Assembly: GCF_016938855.1 (NCBI RefSeq)
Contig: NZ_JAFHAP010000021.1
Coordinates: 1-41,223, forward strand
DNA from: Polycladomyces zharkentensis
GTDB taxonomy: Bacteria; Bacillota; Bacilli; Thermoactinomycetales; JIR-001
Reading direction: 5' to 3'
Length of the DNA stretch: 41,223 nt
Shown here piece after piece: positions 31,570 to 41,223 of this stretch. The position numbers were made by a program, and so were the translations under genes. The notes beneath the pieces are model-generated. The model did not search any database, had not been told where the DNA came from, and was given only the letters and a program-made list of their open reading frames with translations. Every line of letters begins with the position of its first letter. Position 1 is the first letter of the stretch.

Positions 31570-32584
31570 AGCTTCGACAGGGCGCTTTTGGGCGGTCCTG
31601 CTCGCGAGCATGGGGGCCACTCTGGTTGCGATCTATGTCAGTCTGACGAACGGCGTATTCGACCTCACGGTCACGGATGTAATCAAGACGCTTCTTGGAA
31701 TTGATCCGGAGCCGGCTCACGAATTGATCATTTTCGACTTTCGGCTGCCACGGATTGTGATTGCTGCATTGGTCGGGTTTGGTCTCGGTGTTGCGGGTGC
31801 CGTGATCCAGGGGATCACACGGAACGGGCTGGCCGATCCCGGCATTTTGGGCATCAATGCAGGGGCCGGTGTGGCAATTGTCGTTTTTATGTTCTTCTTT
31901 GAAGAGAAAATCGCTGGAAGCGGATGGATGTCCGCCTTGGCGATGCCGCTGTTTGGATGGATTGGCGGCTTGGCAACCGCCGCTTTGATTTATCTGTTTT
32001 CGTGGCGAAACGGGGGATTGGACCCCCAACGTCTGATCCTGGTCGGGATTGCGGCAGGGTCAGGTCTCGGGGCCTTATCTCTGTACCTGTCACTGAAAAT
32101 GAACCCGCAGGACTTCGAAATGGCTACGATATGGCTCACGGGAAGCATCTGGAACGCCAACTGGAAATATATCGTTTCGATTCTGCCGTTGCTTGTCGTT
32201 TTGGTACCCGTCATCTTAAGCAAATCGTCTGTTCTTGACCTGTTTCAATTGGGGGAAGAAACAGCGAAAGGTCTGGGAGTTTCCACGGAAAAAGAGAAGA
32301 ACGTGCTGCTATTGTGCAGTATCGGAATCGTAAGCGCATGTGTTTCCGTGTCGGGAAACATCGGATTTGTCGGCCTGATGGCGCCGCATATCGCCAAGCG
32401 TTTGGTCGGCATCCGCCACAGTCGTGTCCTTCCCGTATGCGGAACCCTTGGCATGCTTTTGGTCATTGTGTCTGATTTTGTTGCAAAAAACGTGTTTTCT
32501 CCGGTGGAACTGTCCGTCGGTATTGTCATTTCCATCATCGGTGTTCCATATTTCGTTTACTTGTTGTTTGTCACCAAGGCATAG
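31562..32584 (+). CDS. feuC: Ferri-siderophore ABC transporter permease (FecCD family)
   Basis: The 340-residue membrane protein is the second permease. Its motifs are FRLPRIVIAALVGFGLGVAG, ITRNGLADPGILGINAGAG and GFVGLMAPHIAKRLVGIRH. GGGGGAAGG before the ATG lies inside the end of feuB. As in Bacillus subtilis, no ATPase gene follows; the energiser must come from elsewhere, YusV-like. A 286-base gap then separates it from the esterase, without a clear terminator. Confidence 0.9.
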   Translation: MPKASTGRFWAVLLASMGATLVAIYVSLTNGVFDLTVTDVIKTLLGIDPEPAHELIIFDFRLPRIVIAALVGFGLGVAGAVIQGITRNGLADPGILGINAGAGVAIVVFMFFFEEKIAGSGWMSALAMPLFGWIGGLATAALIYLFSWRNGGLDPQRLILVGIAAGSGLGALSLYLSLKMNPQDFEMATIWLTGSIWNANWKYIVSILPLLVVLVPVILSKSSVLDLFQLGEETAKGLGVSTEKEKNVLLLCSIGIVSACVSVSGNIGFVGLMAPHIAKRLVGIRHSRVLPVCGTLGMLLVIVSDFVAKNVFSPVELSVGIVISIIGVPYFVYLLFVTKA

Positions 32585-32870
32585 GAGGACAGAAGACGGT
32601 TCATGTCACGGAATGGAAGATTGCGATAAAACTGGGCGGATGAAGGAGAAGCCGTGCGTAACTGAACAGACGATTGCCTGCATGAAGGAAGCAAAGGTCC
32701 TCCTGCCCGGAGAAAAAGCGGGTGGATTGGATATGAGGTGTTCCCAAGACTTCGCCGGCGCCGATCCAGGTTTCCCGCGGCTCAATCCGTCACCGCATTC
32801 GATCAAGCTCCAAGCGATTCCTTGGAGAAGTGAAATTTACAACACAAACAATCAGGAGGGGATCGGTACA
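32585..32870 (+). other. 286-base gap between feuC and the esterase gene
   Basis: No terminator with a T run and no Fur box is seen. A small hairpin (CTCCAAG/CTTGGAG, about 32811-32830) lies shortly before the esterase ribosome binding site. The esterase frame happens to be open across the whole gap, but with no good start or motif. The dhb genes may therefore be read from the feuA promoter, or from a promoter I cannot identify. Confidence 0.4.
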
Positions 32871-33722
32871 GTGCAGAAAAATATCGAGCGGCCCGCCATG
32901 ACAGCCAGCATCAATGATCGCCGCGAAGTCACAATACCGCTGACAGAACAGCGTGTGATGCGTTCGCGCGCCGGAAACGAATATCAAATTTCCGTGGCAA
33001 AACTTGGTGAAAAACCGCCTCCTTCGGGATATCCGGTCATCTATCTGCTGGATGCCAATGCCGTATTTGGAACGATGGTGGAGGCGGTGAGAGTGCAGGC
33101 ACGTCGACCCGAGAAGACCGGAGTTGGTCCGGCGGTGATCGTCGGCATCGGCTATCGAACGGCAGAGCCGTTTCCTCCCGCCCGCCATTACGATTTTACG
33201 ATGCCGGTGTCCGCAACCGAACTGCCTCCGAGACCCGACGGAAAAGCATGGCCGGAACACGGCGGAGCCGAAGCTTTTTTGAATTTCATAGAAGAAGAGT
33301 TGAAGCCCATGATCGAGCGCGAATTCAAGATTGACCGTACCAGACAAACGATCGTTGGCCATTCTCTCGGCGGCCTCTTCGTGCTGCATGCGCTTTTTAA
33401 CAAGCCAGGCGCCTTCCGGACATATGTCGCCGGCAGCCCGTCCATTCACTGGAATAAGCAGCACATTCTTGATGCGGAACGGAAATTTGTGTCCCGCTTG
33501 GAACATGAAAATATCGATGTGCGAATCCTGCTTGCGGTGGGAGAGCTGGAGAAAAGGCATAAAAGCCGCGTACACGACAACGCGAGGGAGCTTTCGGAAC
33601 GCCTGTCCACCCTCGCAAGTCGTGGAGTACGGGTGGAGTTCAAGGAGTTTGAGGGTGAAGATCATGTATCGGTGCTGCCGGCATTGATCAGCCGGGCCGT
33701 ACGGTTTGCATTGAGCAGGTGA
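32871..33722 (+). CDS. besA: BesA-like siderophore trilactone esterase
   Basis: The 283-residue cytoplasmic alpha/beta hydrolase belongs to the Fes/IroE/BesA group, which cuts the trilactone of imported ferric catecholate siderophores to free iron. YPVIYLLDANAVFGT opens the fold, GHSLGG carries the nucleophile Ser, GSPSIHWNK is typical of this group, and GEDHVSV holds the catalytic His. AGGAGGGG nine bases before the GTG at 32871 decides the start; an ATG at 32898 is a second choice. The place directly before dhbA is the same as for besA in Bacillus subtilis. Confidence 0.88.
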   Translation: MQKNIERPAMTASINDRREVTIPLTEQRVMRSRAGNEYQISVAKLGEKPPPSGYPVIYLLDANAVFGTMVEAVRVQARRPEKTGVGPAVIVGIGYRTAEPFPPARHYDFTMPVSATELPPRPDGKAWPEHGGAEAFLNFIEEELKPMIEREFKIDRTRQTIVGHSLGGLFVLHALFNKPGAFRTYVAGSPSIHWNKQHILDAERKFVSRLEHENIDVRILLAVGELEKRHKSRVHDNARELSERLSTLASRGVRVEFKEFEGEDHVSVLPALISRAVRFALSR

Positions 33723-33746
33723 GGCGTTTGGAAAGGAAGTGATGAG

Positions 33747-34532
33747 ATGGATCGTTTGGGTATCAAGGGCAGAGTTGCCTTGGTAACGGGTGCCGCCCAA
33801 GGTATCGGGGAAGCGGTGGCTCGGGCCTTTGCCGAGCTTGGCGCCTTCGTTGCAGTCATGGATAAAAACGCCGATGGGCTCCACAGACTCGTGGATGACC
33901 TTGTTTCCGGCGGTCACCATGCGAGAGCCTTTCCGGCGGACGTGTGCGACAGAGCGGCCGTTGACGAGATGGTAGATTGGATCGAAGACAATATGGGCCC
34001 GATTGAAATCTTGGTCAACGTCGCAGGGGTGTTGCGGATGAATCCAGTCGAGTCTTTCAGCGACGAGGATTGGGCCGCGACGTTCGCGGTTAACGCCACC
34101 GGGGTTTTTTACGTATGCCGCTCGGTCATCCGATATATGGTGCCCCGCAGGGCGGGCTCGATCATTACAGTGGGCTCCAATGCTGCGTGGGTGCCGCGAA
34201 TGCATATGTCCGCTTACGCAGCCTCCAAAGCCGCGGCGACAATGTTTACCAAATGCCTCGGGCTGGAGCTCGCCCGGTACAACATTCGCTGTAACGTGGT
34301 GTCGCCCGGTTCGACGGACACGGAGATGCAGCGGTTGATGTGGGCGGATGAGAACGGAGCGCAGGCCGTTATCGCCGGATCTCCGGAGACGTTTCGGGTG
34401 GGAATACCGCTGGGGAAACTCGCCACCCCCTCTGATATCGCCGATGCGGTCGTCTTTCTGGCCTCCGACCGGGCAGGTCATATCACGATGCATGATTTGC
34501 GCGTCGATGGCGGTGCCACATTGGGGGCTTGA
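33747..34532 (+). CDS. dhbA: 2,3-dihydro-2,3-dihydroxybenzoate dehydrogenase
   Basis: The 261-residue short-chain dehydrogenase oxidises dihydro-DHB to 2,3-dihydroxybenzoate with NAD. It has TGAAQGIG near the N-terminus and the catalytic S144, Y157 and K161 ([19 protein letters not shown]). The C-terminal [10 protein letters not shown] and [12 protein letters not shown] are typical for DhbA/EntA. GGAAAGGAAGTG precedes the ATG. It opens the biosynthetic part of the operon, 24 bases after the esterase. Confidence 0.95.
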   Translation: MDRLGIKGRVALVTGAAQGIGEAVARAFAELGAFVAVMDKNADGLHRLVDDLVSGGHHARAFPADVCDRAAVDEMVDWIEDNMGPIEILVNVAGVLRMNPVESFSDEDWAATFAVNATGVFYVCRSVIRYMVPRRAGSIITVGSNAAWVPRMHMSAYAASKAAATMFTKCLGLELARYNIRCNVVSPGSTDTEMQRLMWADENGAQAVIAGSPETFRVGIPLGKLATPSDIADAVVFLASDRAGHITMHDLRVDGGATLGA

Positions 34533-34557
34533 TCCCATTGAGAGGAGACTGCACAAC

Positions 34558-35802
34558 ATGATGAAACATGATGCTGTTCTCGAGGAATCTGCCGCGCAAC
34601 TTCTCGACGATTACCGGGCCGGCTCGCCTTTCTTCCTGTCTTCGCCGCATCGAACCATCCTGGCAGAAGGCGCGTTTGCCACGGTACCAAGCCAGGGCGG
34701 ACCGGATGAGTTGACAACCCTGCCCCGGCGCGTTGCCGCATTGCTGGCTCATGTCAAGCCGTCCAAATATTGCGACCCGGTCGTCGTGGGCGCGGTGCCT
34801 TTCGATCACACGACGCCAGCACAGCTTGTCGTGCCAACGAGAATCCGGTGGGCGGGACCGCTGCAATTCCATTCGGATGTTCAGGCAACCCCGCCTTTGG
34901 TGACGGCGTGCGAGATTCGCGAGGTTCCGGAACCGGAAGAGTATATTCGCGGCGTGGAGCAAGGATTGGCCCGTCTTCAGGCGGGCGAATTTGACAAGGT
35001 GGTGCTGTCGAGATCGCTGCATCTGACCTCGCCGGAAGCGATTGATATCCGTCAACTGCTTCGCAACCTGGCTCGTCACAATGCTGACGGCTACACCTTT
35101 GCCGTGGATCTGCCCCAATTCGGTTCAAGTGTCGCTTCTCCGGTATCCGGGCGGCGAACGCTGATCGGGGCCAGCCCCGAATTGCTCGTATCAAGGGCGG
35201 GCCTTCAGGTGACGGCCAATCCCCTGGCAGGGTCCAGGCCCCGCAGTGAAGATCCCGCCGAGGACCAACGGCGAGCGGCCGAATTGCTCGCTTCTGCCAA
35301 GGATCGGCATGAGCATGCGGTGGTCGTTGAGGCGGTCGCAGCCGCGCTCCGTCCGTATTGCCGGGAATTGGAAGTCCCTGCTGAACCTTCGCTGGTACAC
35401 ACCGCAACCATGTGGCACCTGTCGACCAAGATTGTAGGCGAGCTTTCGGATTCCGCCACCTCGGCGCTCGAACTTGCCGCTGCACTGCACCCGACTCCGG
35501 CCGTCTGCGGGACGCCGACCCGTTTGGCACGAACGGCGATCCGGGAGATCGAACCGTTCGATCGAGGTTTCTTCACAGGAATGATCGGTTGGGTGGATGC
35601 AAGCGGTGACGGCGAGTGGGTGGTTGCAATTCGCTGCGCGGAGGCTGATGAGCACTCGCTTCGTCTGTTCGCGGGAGCCGGCATCGTCGTTGGATCGAAG
35701 CCGGAGGAGGAACTCGCGGAGACATCGGCCAAGTTTCGCACGATGCTTCGCGCCATGGGGCTGGACCGCGAGTTAACAGATATGCATGTGAGGAGGGGAT
35801 GA
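34558..35802 (+). CDS. dhbC: Isochorismate synthase
   Basis: The 414-residue enzyme converts chorismate to isochorismate, the committed step of 2,3-DHB synthesis. The chorismate-binding domain shows [50 protein letters not shown] and GFFTGMIGW, all family signatures with the magnesium-binding Glu residues. GAGAGGAG about ten bases before the ATG at 34558 sets the start; a longer frame reaching into dhbA is not used. It follows dhbA by 25 bases. Confidence 0.95.
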   Translation: MMKHDAVLEESAAQLLDDYRAGSPFFLSSPHRTILAEGAFATVPSQGGPDELTTLPRRVAALLAHVKPSKYCDPVVVGAVPFDHTTPAQLVVPTRIRWAGPLQFHSDVQATPPLVTACEIREVPEPEEYIRGVEQGLARLQAGEFDKVVLSRSLHLTSPEAIDIRQLLRNLARHNADGYTFAVDLPQFGSSVASPVSGRRTLIGASPELLVSRAGLQVTANPLAGSRPRSEDPAEDQRRAAELLASAKDRHEHAVVVEAVAAALRPYCRELEVPAEPSLVHTATMWHLSTKIVGELSDSATSALELAAALHPTPAVCGTPTRLARTAIREIEPFDRGFFTGMIGWVDASGDGEWVVAIRCAEADEHSLRLFAGAGIVVGSKPEEELAETSAKFRTMLRAMGLDRELTDMHVRRG

Positions 35803-35805
35803 TAT

Positions 35806-37437
35806 ATGCTGCCTGGATGCCCCACATGGCCCAAGGAGTTTGCGGATCTGTATCGGAAGACCGGTTGTTGGCGAGGTGAGACGTTTGGGCAAATGCTGCG
35901 GGAACGGGCCGACAAATACGGCGACCATATCGCGGTCGTAAGCGGCGATGTACGCTGGAGCTACAGGGAACTCGACACAAGAGCCGACCGGCTGGCGGCG
36001 GGGTTCCGCGAGCTGGGAATCAAGCCGATGGATCGCGTGGTGGTTCAACTGCCCAACATTGCGGAGTTCTTTGAAGTTTGCTTCGCGCTGTTTCGGCTGG
36101 GTGCGCTGCCCGTCTTTGCCCTGCCTGCCCACCGAAGCTACGAGATTGCTTATTTTTGCGAATTCACCGAAGCCGTCGCTTACGTCATACCGGATACGCA
36201 TTCGGGATTCGACTACCGGGAACTGGCCAGACACGTTCGGAACAAGGTTTCCACCTTGCGGCATGTGATTGTTGTAGGCGACCCGGGGGAGTTTGTGGCG
36301 CTTGAAGACCTGCACGCATCCCCCGTCAGCCTGCCGCAAGTAAGCGCCGGTGATGTGGCTTTCCTTCAATTGTCCGGTGGCAGCACCGGTTTGCCCAAGC
36401 TGATCCCCCGGACTCACGACGACTACATTTACAGCTTGCGGATCAGCGCTGAGATCTGCGGTCTTGATGAGACCAGCGTGTACCTCTGTGTGCTTCCGGT
36501 TTCGCATAATTATCCGCTCAGTTCGCCCGGCGTGCTCGGCACGCTGTATGCCGGCGGCCGTGTCGTGCTCGCGCCCAGACCCAGTCCGGACGACGCATTC
36601 CCTCTGATTGAGCGGGAACGCGTCACAATTACCGGGCTGGTACCGCCGCTTGCTCTGGTATGGCTGGAAGCGGTGTCGTCTCACCGTTATGACCTGTCCA
36701 GTCTCCGGGTGCTGCAGGTTGGCGGGGCCAAATTCGGCCCGGAAGTTGCCCGGCGGGTAAAGTCTGCGTTTGGCTGTACCTTGCAACAGGTTTACGGGAT
36801 GGCGGAGGGACTGGTCAACTATACCAGATTGGATGACCCTGATGAGATCGTGATCCATACCCAGGGCAAGCCGATGTCGCCATACGATGAGATTCGCGTG
36901 GTGGACGAAAATGATCGCGAGGTAGAGCCGGGACAGGTCGGACAGTTGTTGACCCGTGGCCCTTACACCATCCGCGGGTACTACAAAGCGGAAGAACACA
37001 ACGCCAAGGCGTTCACACCGGATGGCTTTTATCGCACCGGTGACTTGGTGAGAGTGACCCCGTCGGGCTACTTGATCGTGGAAGGGCGTGTCAAGGACCA
37101 GATTAACCGCGGAGGAGACAAAGTCTCGGCCGAGGAGGTTGAGAACCATCTCCTCGCTCATTCTGCCGTATTTGATGCGGCGGTGGTTTCCATGCCTGAC
37201 GAGTTCCTTGGTGAGCGGTCGTGCGCTTTCATCATTCCGCGCGGAAATCCTCCGACCGTGGCCGAACTGAAATCGTTCCTGAAGGAACGCGGGTTGGCGG
37301 CTTACAAAATCCCGGATCGGGTGGAGTTCGTCGATTCGTTTCCCAAGACCGGGGTGGGAAAAGTGAGCAAAAAGGCGTTGCGTGAGGCAATCGCTCAGAA
37401 GATACTGTCTGATCGGAAAACTCACACAGGAACATAA
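35806..37437 (+). CDS. dhbE: 2,3-dihydroxybenzoate-AMP ligase
   Basis: The 543-residue stand-alone adenylation enzyme activates 2,3-DHB with ATP and loads it on the aryl carrier domain of DhbB. It has [19 protein letters not shown] (phosphate loop), N235 in [12 protein letters not shown], the Asn typical of aryl-acid-activating domains, [21 protein letters not shown], and the catalytic Lys near the end ([12 protein letters not shown]). AGGAGGGG lies before the ATG, three bases after the dhbC stop. A 258-base gap with repeat A4 then separates it from dhbB. Confidence 0.95.
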   Translation: MLPGCPTWPKEFADLYRKTGCWRGETFGQMLRERADKYGDHIAVVSGDVRWSYRELDTRADRLAAGFRELGIKPMDRVVVQLPNIAEFFEVCFALFRLGALPVFALPAHRSYEIAYFCEFTEAVAYVIPDTHSGFDYRELARHVRNKVSTLRHVIVVGDPGEFVALEDLHASPVSLPQVSAGDVAFLQLSGGSTGLPKLIPRTHDDYIYSLRISAEICGLDETSVYLCVLPVSHNYPLSSPGVLGTLYAGGRVVLAPRPSPDDAFPLIERERVTITGLVPPLALVWLEAVSSHRYDLSSLRVLQVGGAKFGPEVARRVKSAFGCTLQQVYGMAEGLVNYTRLDDPDEIVIHTQGKPMSPYDEIRVVDENDREVEPGQVGQLLTRGPYTIRGYYKAEEHNAKAFTPDGFYRTGDLVRVTPSGYLIVEGRVKDQINRGGDKVSAEEVENHLLAHSAVFDAAVVSMPDEFLGERSCAFIIPRGNPPTVAELKSFLKERGLAAYKIPDRVEFVDSFPKTGVGKVSKKALREAIAQKILSDRKTHTGT

Positions 37438-37453
37438 TCGAACATTGTGAGGT

Positions 37454-37642
37454 TATTGACAAACTCCGCTGGTGCGCCGCTCCGTAGCGGCAGCCAGAGT
37501 CGCTCGACGGGAAATTCGGTCCCGATACCTAATAGAGGGTGGCCGTTTTCCCACGAGTGACCTTTGAGCTGGCGAAACAGGAGCGAGAGGGAAAACGGCG
37601 CACCCGGAATCGCGAGTGGTTCAACACTTTGTCAGCAGTCTC
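37454..37642 (+). repeat. Dispersed repeat family A, most intact copy, inside the dhb operon
   Basis: This is the best-preserved copy. GGGTGGCCGTTTTCCC and GGGAAAACGGCGCACCC (about 37537-37604) form a long stem, with a smaller loop between. The ends read ATTGACAAAC and CACTTTGTCAGCAG, which are roughly inverted to each other (TGACAAA/TTTGTCA). It lies between dhbE and dhbB, with no T run, so read-through is possible. A transcript through it would carry a large hairpin. Confidence 0.75.
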
Positions 37643-37695
37643 ACATTGCGCGATTGATGAAGACAATGGACTAAGACAATGAAGGAAGTGATCTG

Positions 37696-38643
37696 ATGGC
37701 TCTTCCCAGCATTTCACCGTATCCGATGCCTGCGGAGTTTGACCTGCCGAAGAACAAGGTGTCGTGGACACCTGATCCCAAACGGGCGGCCCTGCTCATT
37801 CATGATATGCAGCAGTATTTTCTTGACGCTTTCACTGCCGGAAAGTCGCCTGTGGTGGAACTGCTTTCGAATATCCGGTTGTTGCGGAGCCGATGCGCTG
37901 AGCTCGGCATCCCGGTGATTTACTCGGCACAACCCGGCGGGCAGACACCCGAACGTCGAGGATTGCTCAGGGATTTCTGGGGACCGGGCATGGACGACGG
38001 CCCCTATCAGAAGAAAATCGTGGACGAACTGGCGCCGGACGAGCACGACATCGTCATCACCAAATGGCGGTACAGTGCGTTCCAGAAGACCGATCTGCTG
38101 GAGATTCTGCGTCAGCGCGACCGTGATCAGCTGATCGTTTGCGGAGTATATGCCCACATTGGATGTCTCCTTACCGCATGTGACGCATTCATGCAAGATG
38201 TGCAACCGTTTTTCGTCGCCGATGCGGTGGCGGATTTCTCATGGGAATGTCACCGAATGGCGCTGACTTATGCTGCTGAGCGGTGTGCGGTCACAACGAC
38301 GACGCGGCGTTTGCTCGATGAGCTGGGGAGGATGCAAAACGAAACGCGTGAAGCTCAAGCTGCGGCTGACGGTCAACCGATCACGCTGCAGCTTGTGCGC
38401 GAACAGGTCGCCCGACTTCTCGACGAGTCCCCGTCGAATCTTGCCGACAGCGACGACTTGATTAGCAGAGGACTCGATTCCGTCAGGATCATGAGCCTGG
38501 TTGAGCGCTGGCGTCGCATCGGGGTCGAAGTGACCTTCGTGGAGTTGGCTGAGCACCCGACGCTCGCTGACTGGTGGAGACTGCTCTCTTCCCGGTCCAA
38601 GCGTGTGTCTTCGACTTCGACCCCGGACAATCTCAGCTTGTGA
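37696..38643 (+). CDS. dhbB: Isochorismatase with aryl carrier protein domain
   Basis: The 315-residue bifunctional protein has an isochorismatase domain (1-205), which splits isochorismate to dihydro-DHB and pyruvate. Key residues are D37 ([10 protein letters not shown]), K123 (TKWRYSAF) and the [16 protein letters not shown] segment. A C-terminal aryl carrier domain (about 228-300) has the phosphopantetheine Ser at S262 ([13 protein letters not shown]). It should carry DHB to DhbF. GAAGGAAG precedes the ATG. It follows repeat A4 and is followed by dhbF after 15 bases. Confidence 0.95.
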   Translation: MALPSISPYPMPAEFDLPKNKVSWTPDPKRAALLIHDMQQYFLDAFTAGKSPVVELLSNIRLLRSRCAELGIPVIYSAQPGGQTPERRGLLRDFWGPGMDDGPYQKKIVDELAPDEHDIVITKWRYSAFQKTDLLEILRQRDRDQLIVCGVYAHIGCLLTACDAFMQDVQPFFVADAVADFSWECHRMALTYAAERCAVTTTTRRLLDELGRMQNETREAQAAADGQPITLQLVREQVARLLDESPSNLADSDDLISRGLDSVRIMSLVERWRRIGVEVTFVELAEHPTLADWWRLLSSRSKRVSSTSTPDNLSL

Positions 38644-38658
38644 AGGAGGTCGCTACCC

Positions 38659-41223
38659 ATGCCTAACCGTCAGGATGTTCGCTGGCCTTTGTCGGGTGCG
38701 CAGTCCGGCATTTGGTTTGCACAACATCTCGATCCGGAAAACCCGATTTACAACGCCGGCGAATATATCGAAATCCACGGACCGATTGACCCGGCGCTGT
38801 TCGAGTCCGCTTTGCGGCAGGCCGTTATGGAAGCCGAGTCGCTGCATCTCCGTTTTGGAGAGGACGAGGACGGTCCGTGGCAGATCATCGATCCGTCTTC
38901 CGATTGGCCGTTTCATGTGATAGACCTCAGTGGGGAGCCGGACCCACGGGAGGCAGCTCTGGCATGGATGAAAGACGATCTGGCCCGGCCGGTCGACCTC
39001 AAACGCGGTCCGCTCTTTACCCAGGCTTTGTTCAAGGTGGCGCCTGATTGTTTCTTGTGGTATCAACGCATCCATCACATCGCGATGGATGGCTACGGTT
39101 TTTCACTCATAGCGAAACGAGTGGCGCAAATCTACACGTCACTTGTACAAGGCCTGCCTTGCGATCAGGGAGCCTTTGGCCCGTTGCATCTGATCTTGGA
39201 GGAAGATGCGGCCTATCGCGCATCAGAACAGTTTGAGCGGGACCGCCAATTCTGGTTGGAGCGTTTCGCCGACAGACCCGAGGTAGTCAGTCTCGCCGAC
39301 CGGGCGCAGAGGACGTCCAGAAGTTTCCTCCGTCGGACAGCATATCTGCCCCCGTCCGCACTGGAGCGTCTGCATGCGACGGCGCGCAACGCCGGCGTGA
39401 GTTGGCCGGATGTCGTGATTTCGGCGACAGCGGCTTACATACACCGTTTGACAGGTGCACGGGACGTCATTCTCGGTTTGCCGATGATGTGTCGGCTGGG
39501 CTCGGTCTCGCTGCGGATTCCCGGCATGGTGATGAATGTGCTGCCGGTGCGTTTGTCGATGCGTCCGGATATGAGCCTTTCCGAGCTCGTGCGGCAGGTC
39601 TCGCAGGAAATTCGCGAGGTGCGTGGTCACCAGCATTACCGGCACGAAGACTTGCGCCGCGATCTCAAATTGGTGGGCGAAAACCGGAGATTGTTCGGTC
39701 CGCTGATCAATGTGATGCCGTTTGACTACCACCTCAGCTTTGCCGGACATCGCGCCACCACACACAACCTCTCGGCCGGACCGGTCGATGATCTGTCGAT
39801 CAACGTTTATGACCGGGCTGACGGCAAGGGGATGCGAATCGACTTGGATGCAAATCCCGCAGTTTACAGCGCCGACGATCTCGAGGTTCACCGGCAGCGT
39901 TTCATACGTTTTCTGGAAACGATATCGGCGGCTGATTTGCATGAGCCGATCGGACGACTCGAACTTCTGCTGCCTGAGGAACGTCATCGGGTGTCCGTTG
40001 AGTGGAATGATACCGCTCATGCGGTGCCGGAAGCGAACTTGCCGGAACAGTTCCAAGCGCAAGTTGCCCGCAGCCCGGAAGCCACCGCCGTGGTGTTTGA
40101 GGATGCCGCATTGCGCTATGCCGAACTGAATGCACGGGCGAACCGGCTTGCGCACTTGCTGATTGCGCAGGGGGTGGGTCCGGAGCAGATCGTGGCTTTG
40201 GCGTTGCCGCGGTCGATTGAGATGGTGGTCGGGCTGCTGGCCGTACTCAAGGCCGGGGCGGCGTATCTGCCGTTGGATCCGGACTATCCGGCCGACCGGC
40301 TTGCTTTCATGCTCGAGGATGCCCGACCGGTGTGCATGATCACAAGCGCGAAGGTCGTATCCAAGCTGCCGGATGCCAGTGCCATGCCGCAGATCGTGCT
40401 CGATGAACCCGATACCGTCGAAAGACTGGGGCGGTATCCCGATACCGATCCGGGCGATTCTGACCGCATCCGGCCACTGTCGCCGCTCAACCCGGCCTAT
40501 GTCATCTACACCTCCGGTTCCACCGGCAGGCCCAAGGGTGTCGTTGTTCCATATGAAAGTTTAAACAATTTCCTTGCCGCGATGCAGGAGCAATTTCACC
40601 TTGAACAACAGGATCGGTTTCTGGCTGTCACCACGATCGCGTTCGATATCGCGGCCTTGGAGATGTTCCTTCCTCTCCTCAAGGGAGCCGGTCTCGTGAT
40701 CGCCCGGAAGGAGTCAATCCAGGACCCGTCGGTTTTGACGAAGATGATCGAAGATACCGGAGCCACCATCATGCAGGCCACACCTTCGCTTTGGCATGCA
40801 CTCGTGGAAAATCATCCTGAAAGTCTCAGAGGCCTGAGGGTGCTGGTCGGAGGAGAAGCGCTCCCCGGCAGTTTGATGCTGGCATTACAGAGACTGGATT
40901 GTCGGATTACGAATCTCTACGGACCGACGGAAACCACCATCTGGTCAACGGCCGCGACTTTGGACGATGCGCATACGGAGACCCCGCCGATCGGCCGACC
41001 GATTTGGAATACGCGGGTGTATGTGTTGGACAGCAGCTTGCAGCCGGTTCCGCCGGGGGTAGTGGGAGAACTGTATATAGCTGGTTCCGGGTTGGCACGC
41101 GGTTATTTGAACCGGCCGGGGTTGACCGCCGAGCGCTTTGTCGCCGATCCGTTCGGACCGCCGGGCAGCCGGATGTACCGCACGGGCGACCTGGCACGGT
41201 GGCGTGCGGACGGTACCCTGGAC
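38659..41223 (+). CDS. dhbF: Non-ribosomal peptide synthetase DhbF, N-terminal part (runs off the window)
   Basis: AAGGAGG lies before the ATG at 38659, and the frame is open for 855 codons to the window edge. A condensation domain (1-450) has HHIAMDG (H139, H140, D144). An adenylation domain starts near 465, with [34 protein letters not shown] and YRTGDLARW. The binding-pocket residues read D, I, L, Q, V, G, L, I, W, very close to the glycine code of DhbF module 1. The protein should join DHB to glycine; a second module, carrier domains and thioesterase would lie beyond the edge. Confidence 0.95.
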   Translation, partial: MPNRQDVRWPLSGAQSGIWFAQHLDPENPIYNAGEYIEIHGPIDPALFESALRQAVMEAESLHLRFGEDEDGPWQIIDPSSDWPFHVIDLSGEPDPREAALAWMKDDLARPVDLKRGPLFTQALFKVAPDCFLWYQRIHHIAMDGYGFSLIAKRVAQIYTSLVQGLPCDQGAFGPLHLILEEDAAYRASEQFERDRQFWLERFADRPEVVSLADRAQRTSRSFLRRTAYLPPSALERLHATARNAGVSWPDVVISATAAYIHRLTGARDVILGLPMMCRLGSVSLRIPGMVMNVLPVRLSMRPDMSLSELVRQVSQEIREVRGHQHYRHEDLRRDLKLVGENRRLFGPLINVMPFDYHLSFAGHRATTHNLSAGPVDDLSINVYDRADGKGMRIDLDANPAVYSADDLEVHRQRFIRFLETISAADLHEPIGRLELLLPEERHRVSVEWNDTAHAVPEANLPEQFQAQVARSPEATAVVFEDAALRYAELNARANRLAHLLIAQGVGPEQIVALALPRSIEMVVGLLAVLKAGAAYLPLDPDYPADRLAFMLEDARPVCMITSAKVVSKLPDASAMPQIVLDEPDTVERLGRYPDTDPGDSDRIRPLSPLNPAYVIYTSGSTGRPKGVVVPYESLNNFLAAMQEQFHLEQQDRFLAVTTIAFDIAALEMFLPLLKGAGLVIARKESIQDPSVLTKMIEDTGATIMQATPSLWHALVENHPESLRGLRVLVGGEALPGSLMLALQRLDCRITNLYGPTETTIWSTAATLDDAHTETPPIGRPIWNTRVYVLDSSLQPVPPGVVGELYIAGSGLARGYLNRPGLTAERFVADPFGPPGSRMYRTGDLARWRADGTLD

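Noticed and set aside
32424-32870. Upstream extension of the esterase frame into feuC
   Set aside because: The frame is open but lacks motifs and overlaps feuC; the GTG at 32871 has a strong binding site and gives the normal family length.
37537-37560. T-box-like motif (AGAGGGTGGCC) in repeat family A
   Set aside because: It resembles the T-box sequence AGGGTGG, but no specifier stem, no terminator with T run and no aminoacyl-tRNA or amino-acid gene follows; the same motif recurs in all copies before unrelated genes.
1-41223. CRISPR array, tRNA or rRNA genes
   Set aside because: No regularly spaced direct repeats and no tRNA- or rRNA-like segments were seen on either strand; the repeats found are dispersed, not arrayed.

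Overview
The window reads as a chromosomal piece of a moderately GC-rich Gram-positive of the Bacillales. Strong AAGGAGG-type ribosome binding sites, frequent GTG/TTG starts, a PonA-type penicillin-binding protein, a YkvI-type membrane protein, DUF2797 and a bacillibactin-type dhb locus all fit. The mix (high GC, thermophile-like lipase, several IS200/IS605-type elements) suggests a relative of the Thermoactinomycetaceae; that placement is inference from gene content only.

Left part (1-16 kb). Short hypothetical genes come first, including a minus-strand run of very small genes (1295-1749). A TnpB element at 2171-3660 follows. It carries a divergent ribbon-helix-helix gene and splits one membrane-protein gene exactly at a TTTAT motif. 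Then come an RluA-type pseudouridine synthase, a secreted lipase, a short-chain dehydrogenase, a small membrane protein (minus), the class A penicillin-binding protein, and a YkvI/PlsY-like membrane pair. A second, tnpB-less element (about 13.09-13.57 kb) abuts a DUF2797 gene (minus). A third 246-bp derivative (14948-15193, minus) sits in a decayed serine-recombinase remnant.

Middle (16-27.6 kb). A probable SUKH-type immunity gene, a gene-poor stretch and an alpha/beta hydrolase (minus) lead to a cobalamin riboswitch. The riboswitch heads a B12-uptake operon (btuF-btuC-btuD-like), with a PduO-type cobalamin adenosyltransferase just downstream. Next are an ArsC/Spx-like protein, a short methyltransferase and a MerR-methyltransferase fusion (both minus), a thiamine-diphosphate enzyme and a SRAP (YedK/HMCES) protein.

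Right part (27.6-41.2 kb). This is one siderophore locus: a Fur box, a Btr-like AraC regulator with a substrate-binding domain, a second Fur box, a FeuABC-like importer without an ATPase, a BesA-like trilactone esterase, then dhbA, dhbC, dhbE, dhbB and the start of dhbF, which runs off the right edge. Chorismate would go to isochorismate (DhbC), to dihydro-DHB (isochorismatase domain of DhbB), to 2,3-dihydroxybenzoate (DhbA); DHB is then activated by DhbE, loaded on the carrier domain of DhbB and condensed by DhbF. The first DhbF adenylation domain reads as glycine-specific, so a bacillibactin-like product is likely.

Two dispersed intergenic repeat families cross these regions. Family A has three clear copies plus two degraded ones, contains a long inverted repeat, and one copy sits inside the dhb operon. 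Family B has two copies of about 230 bp.
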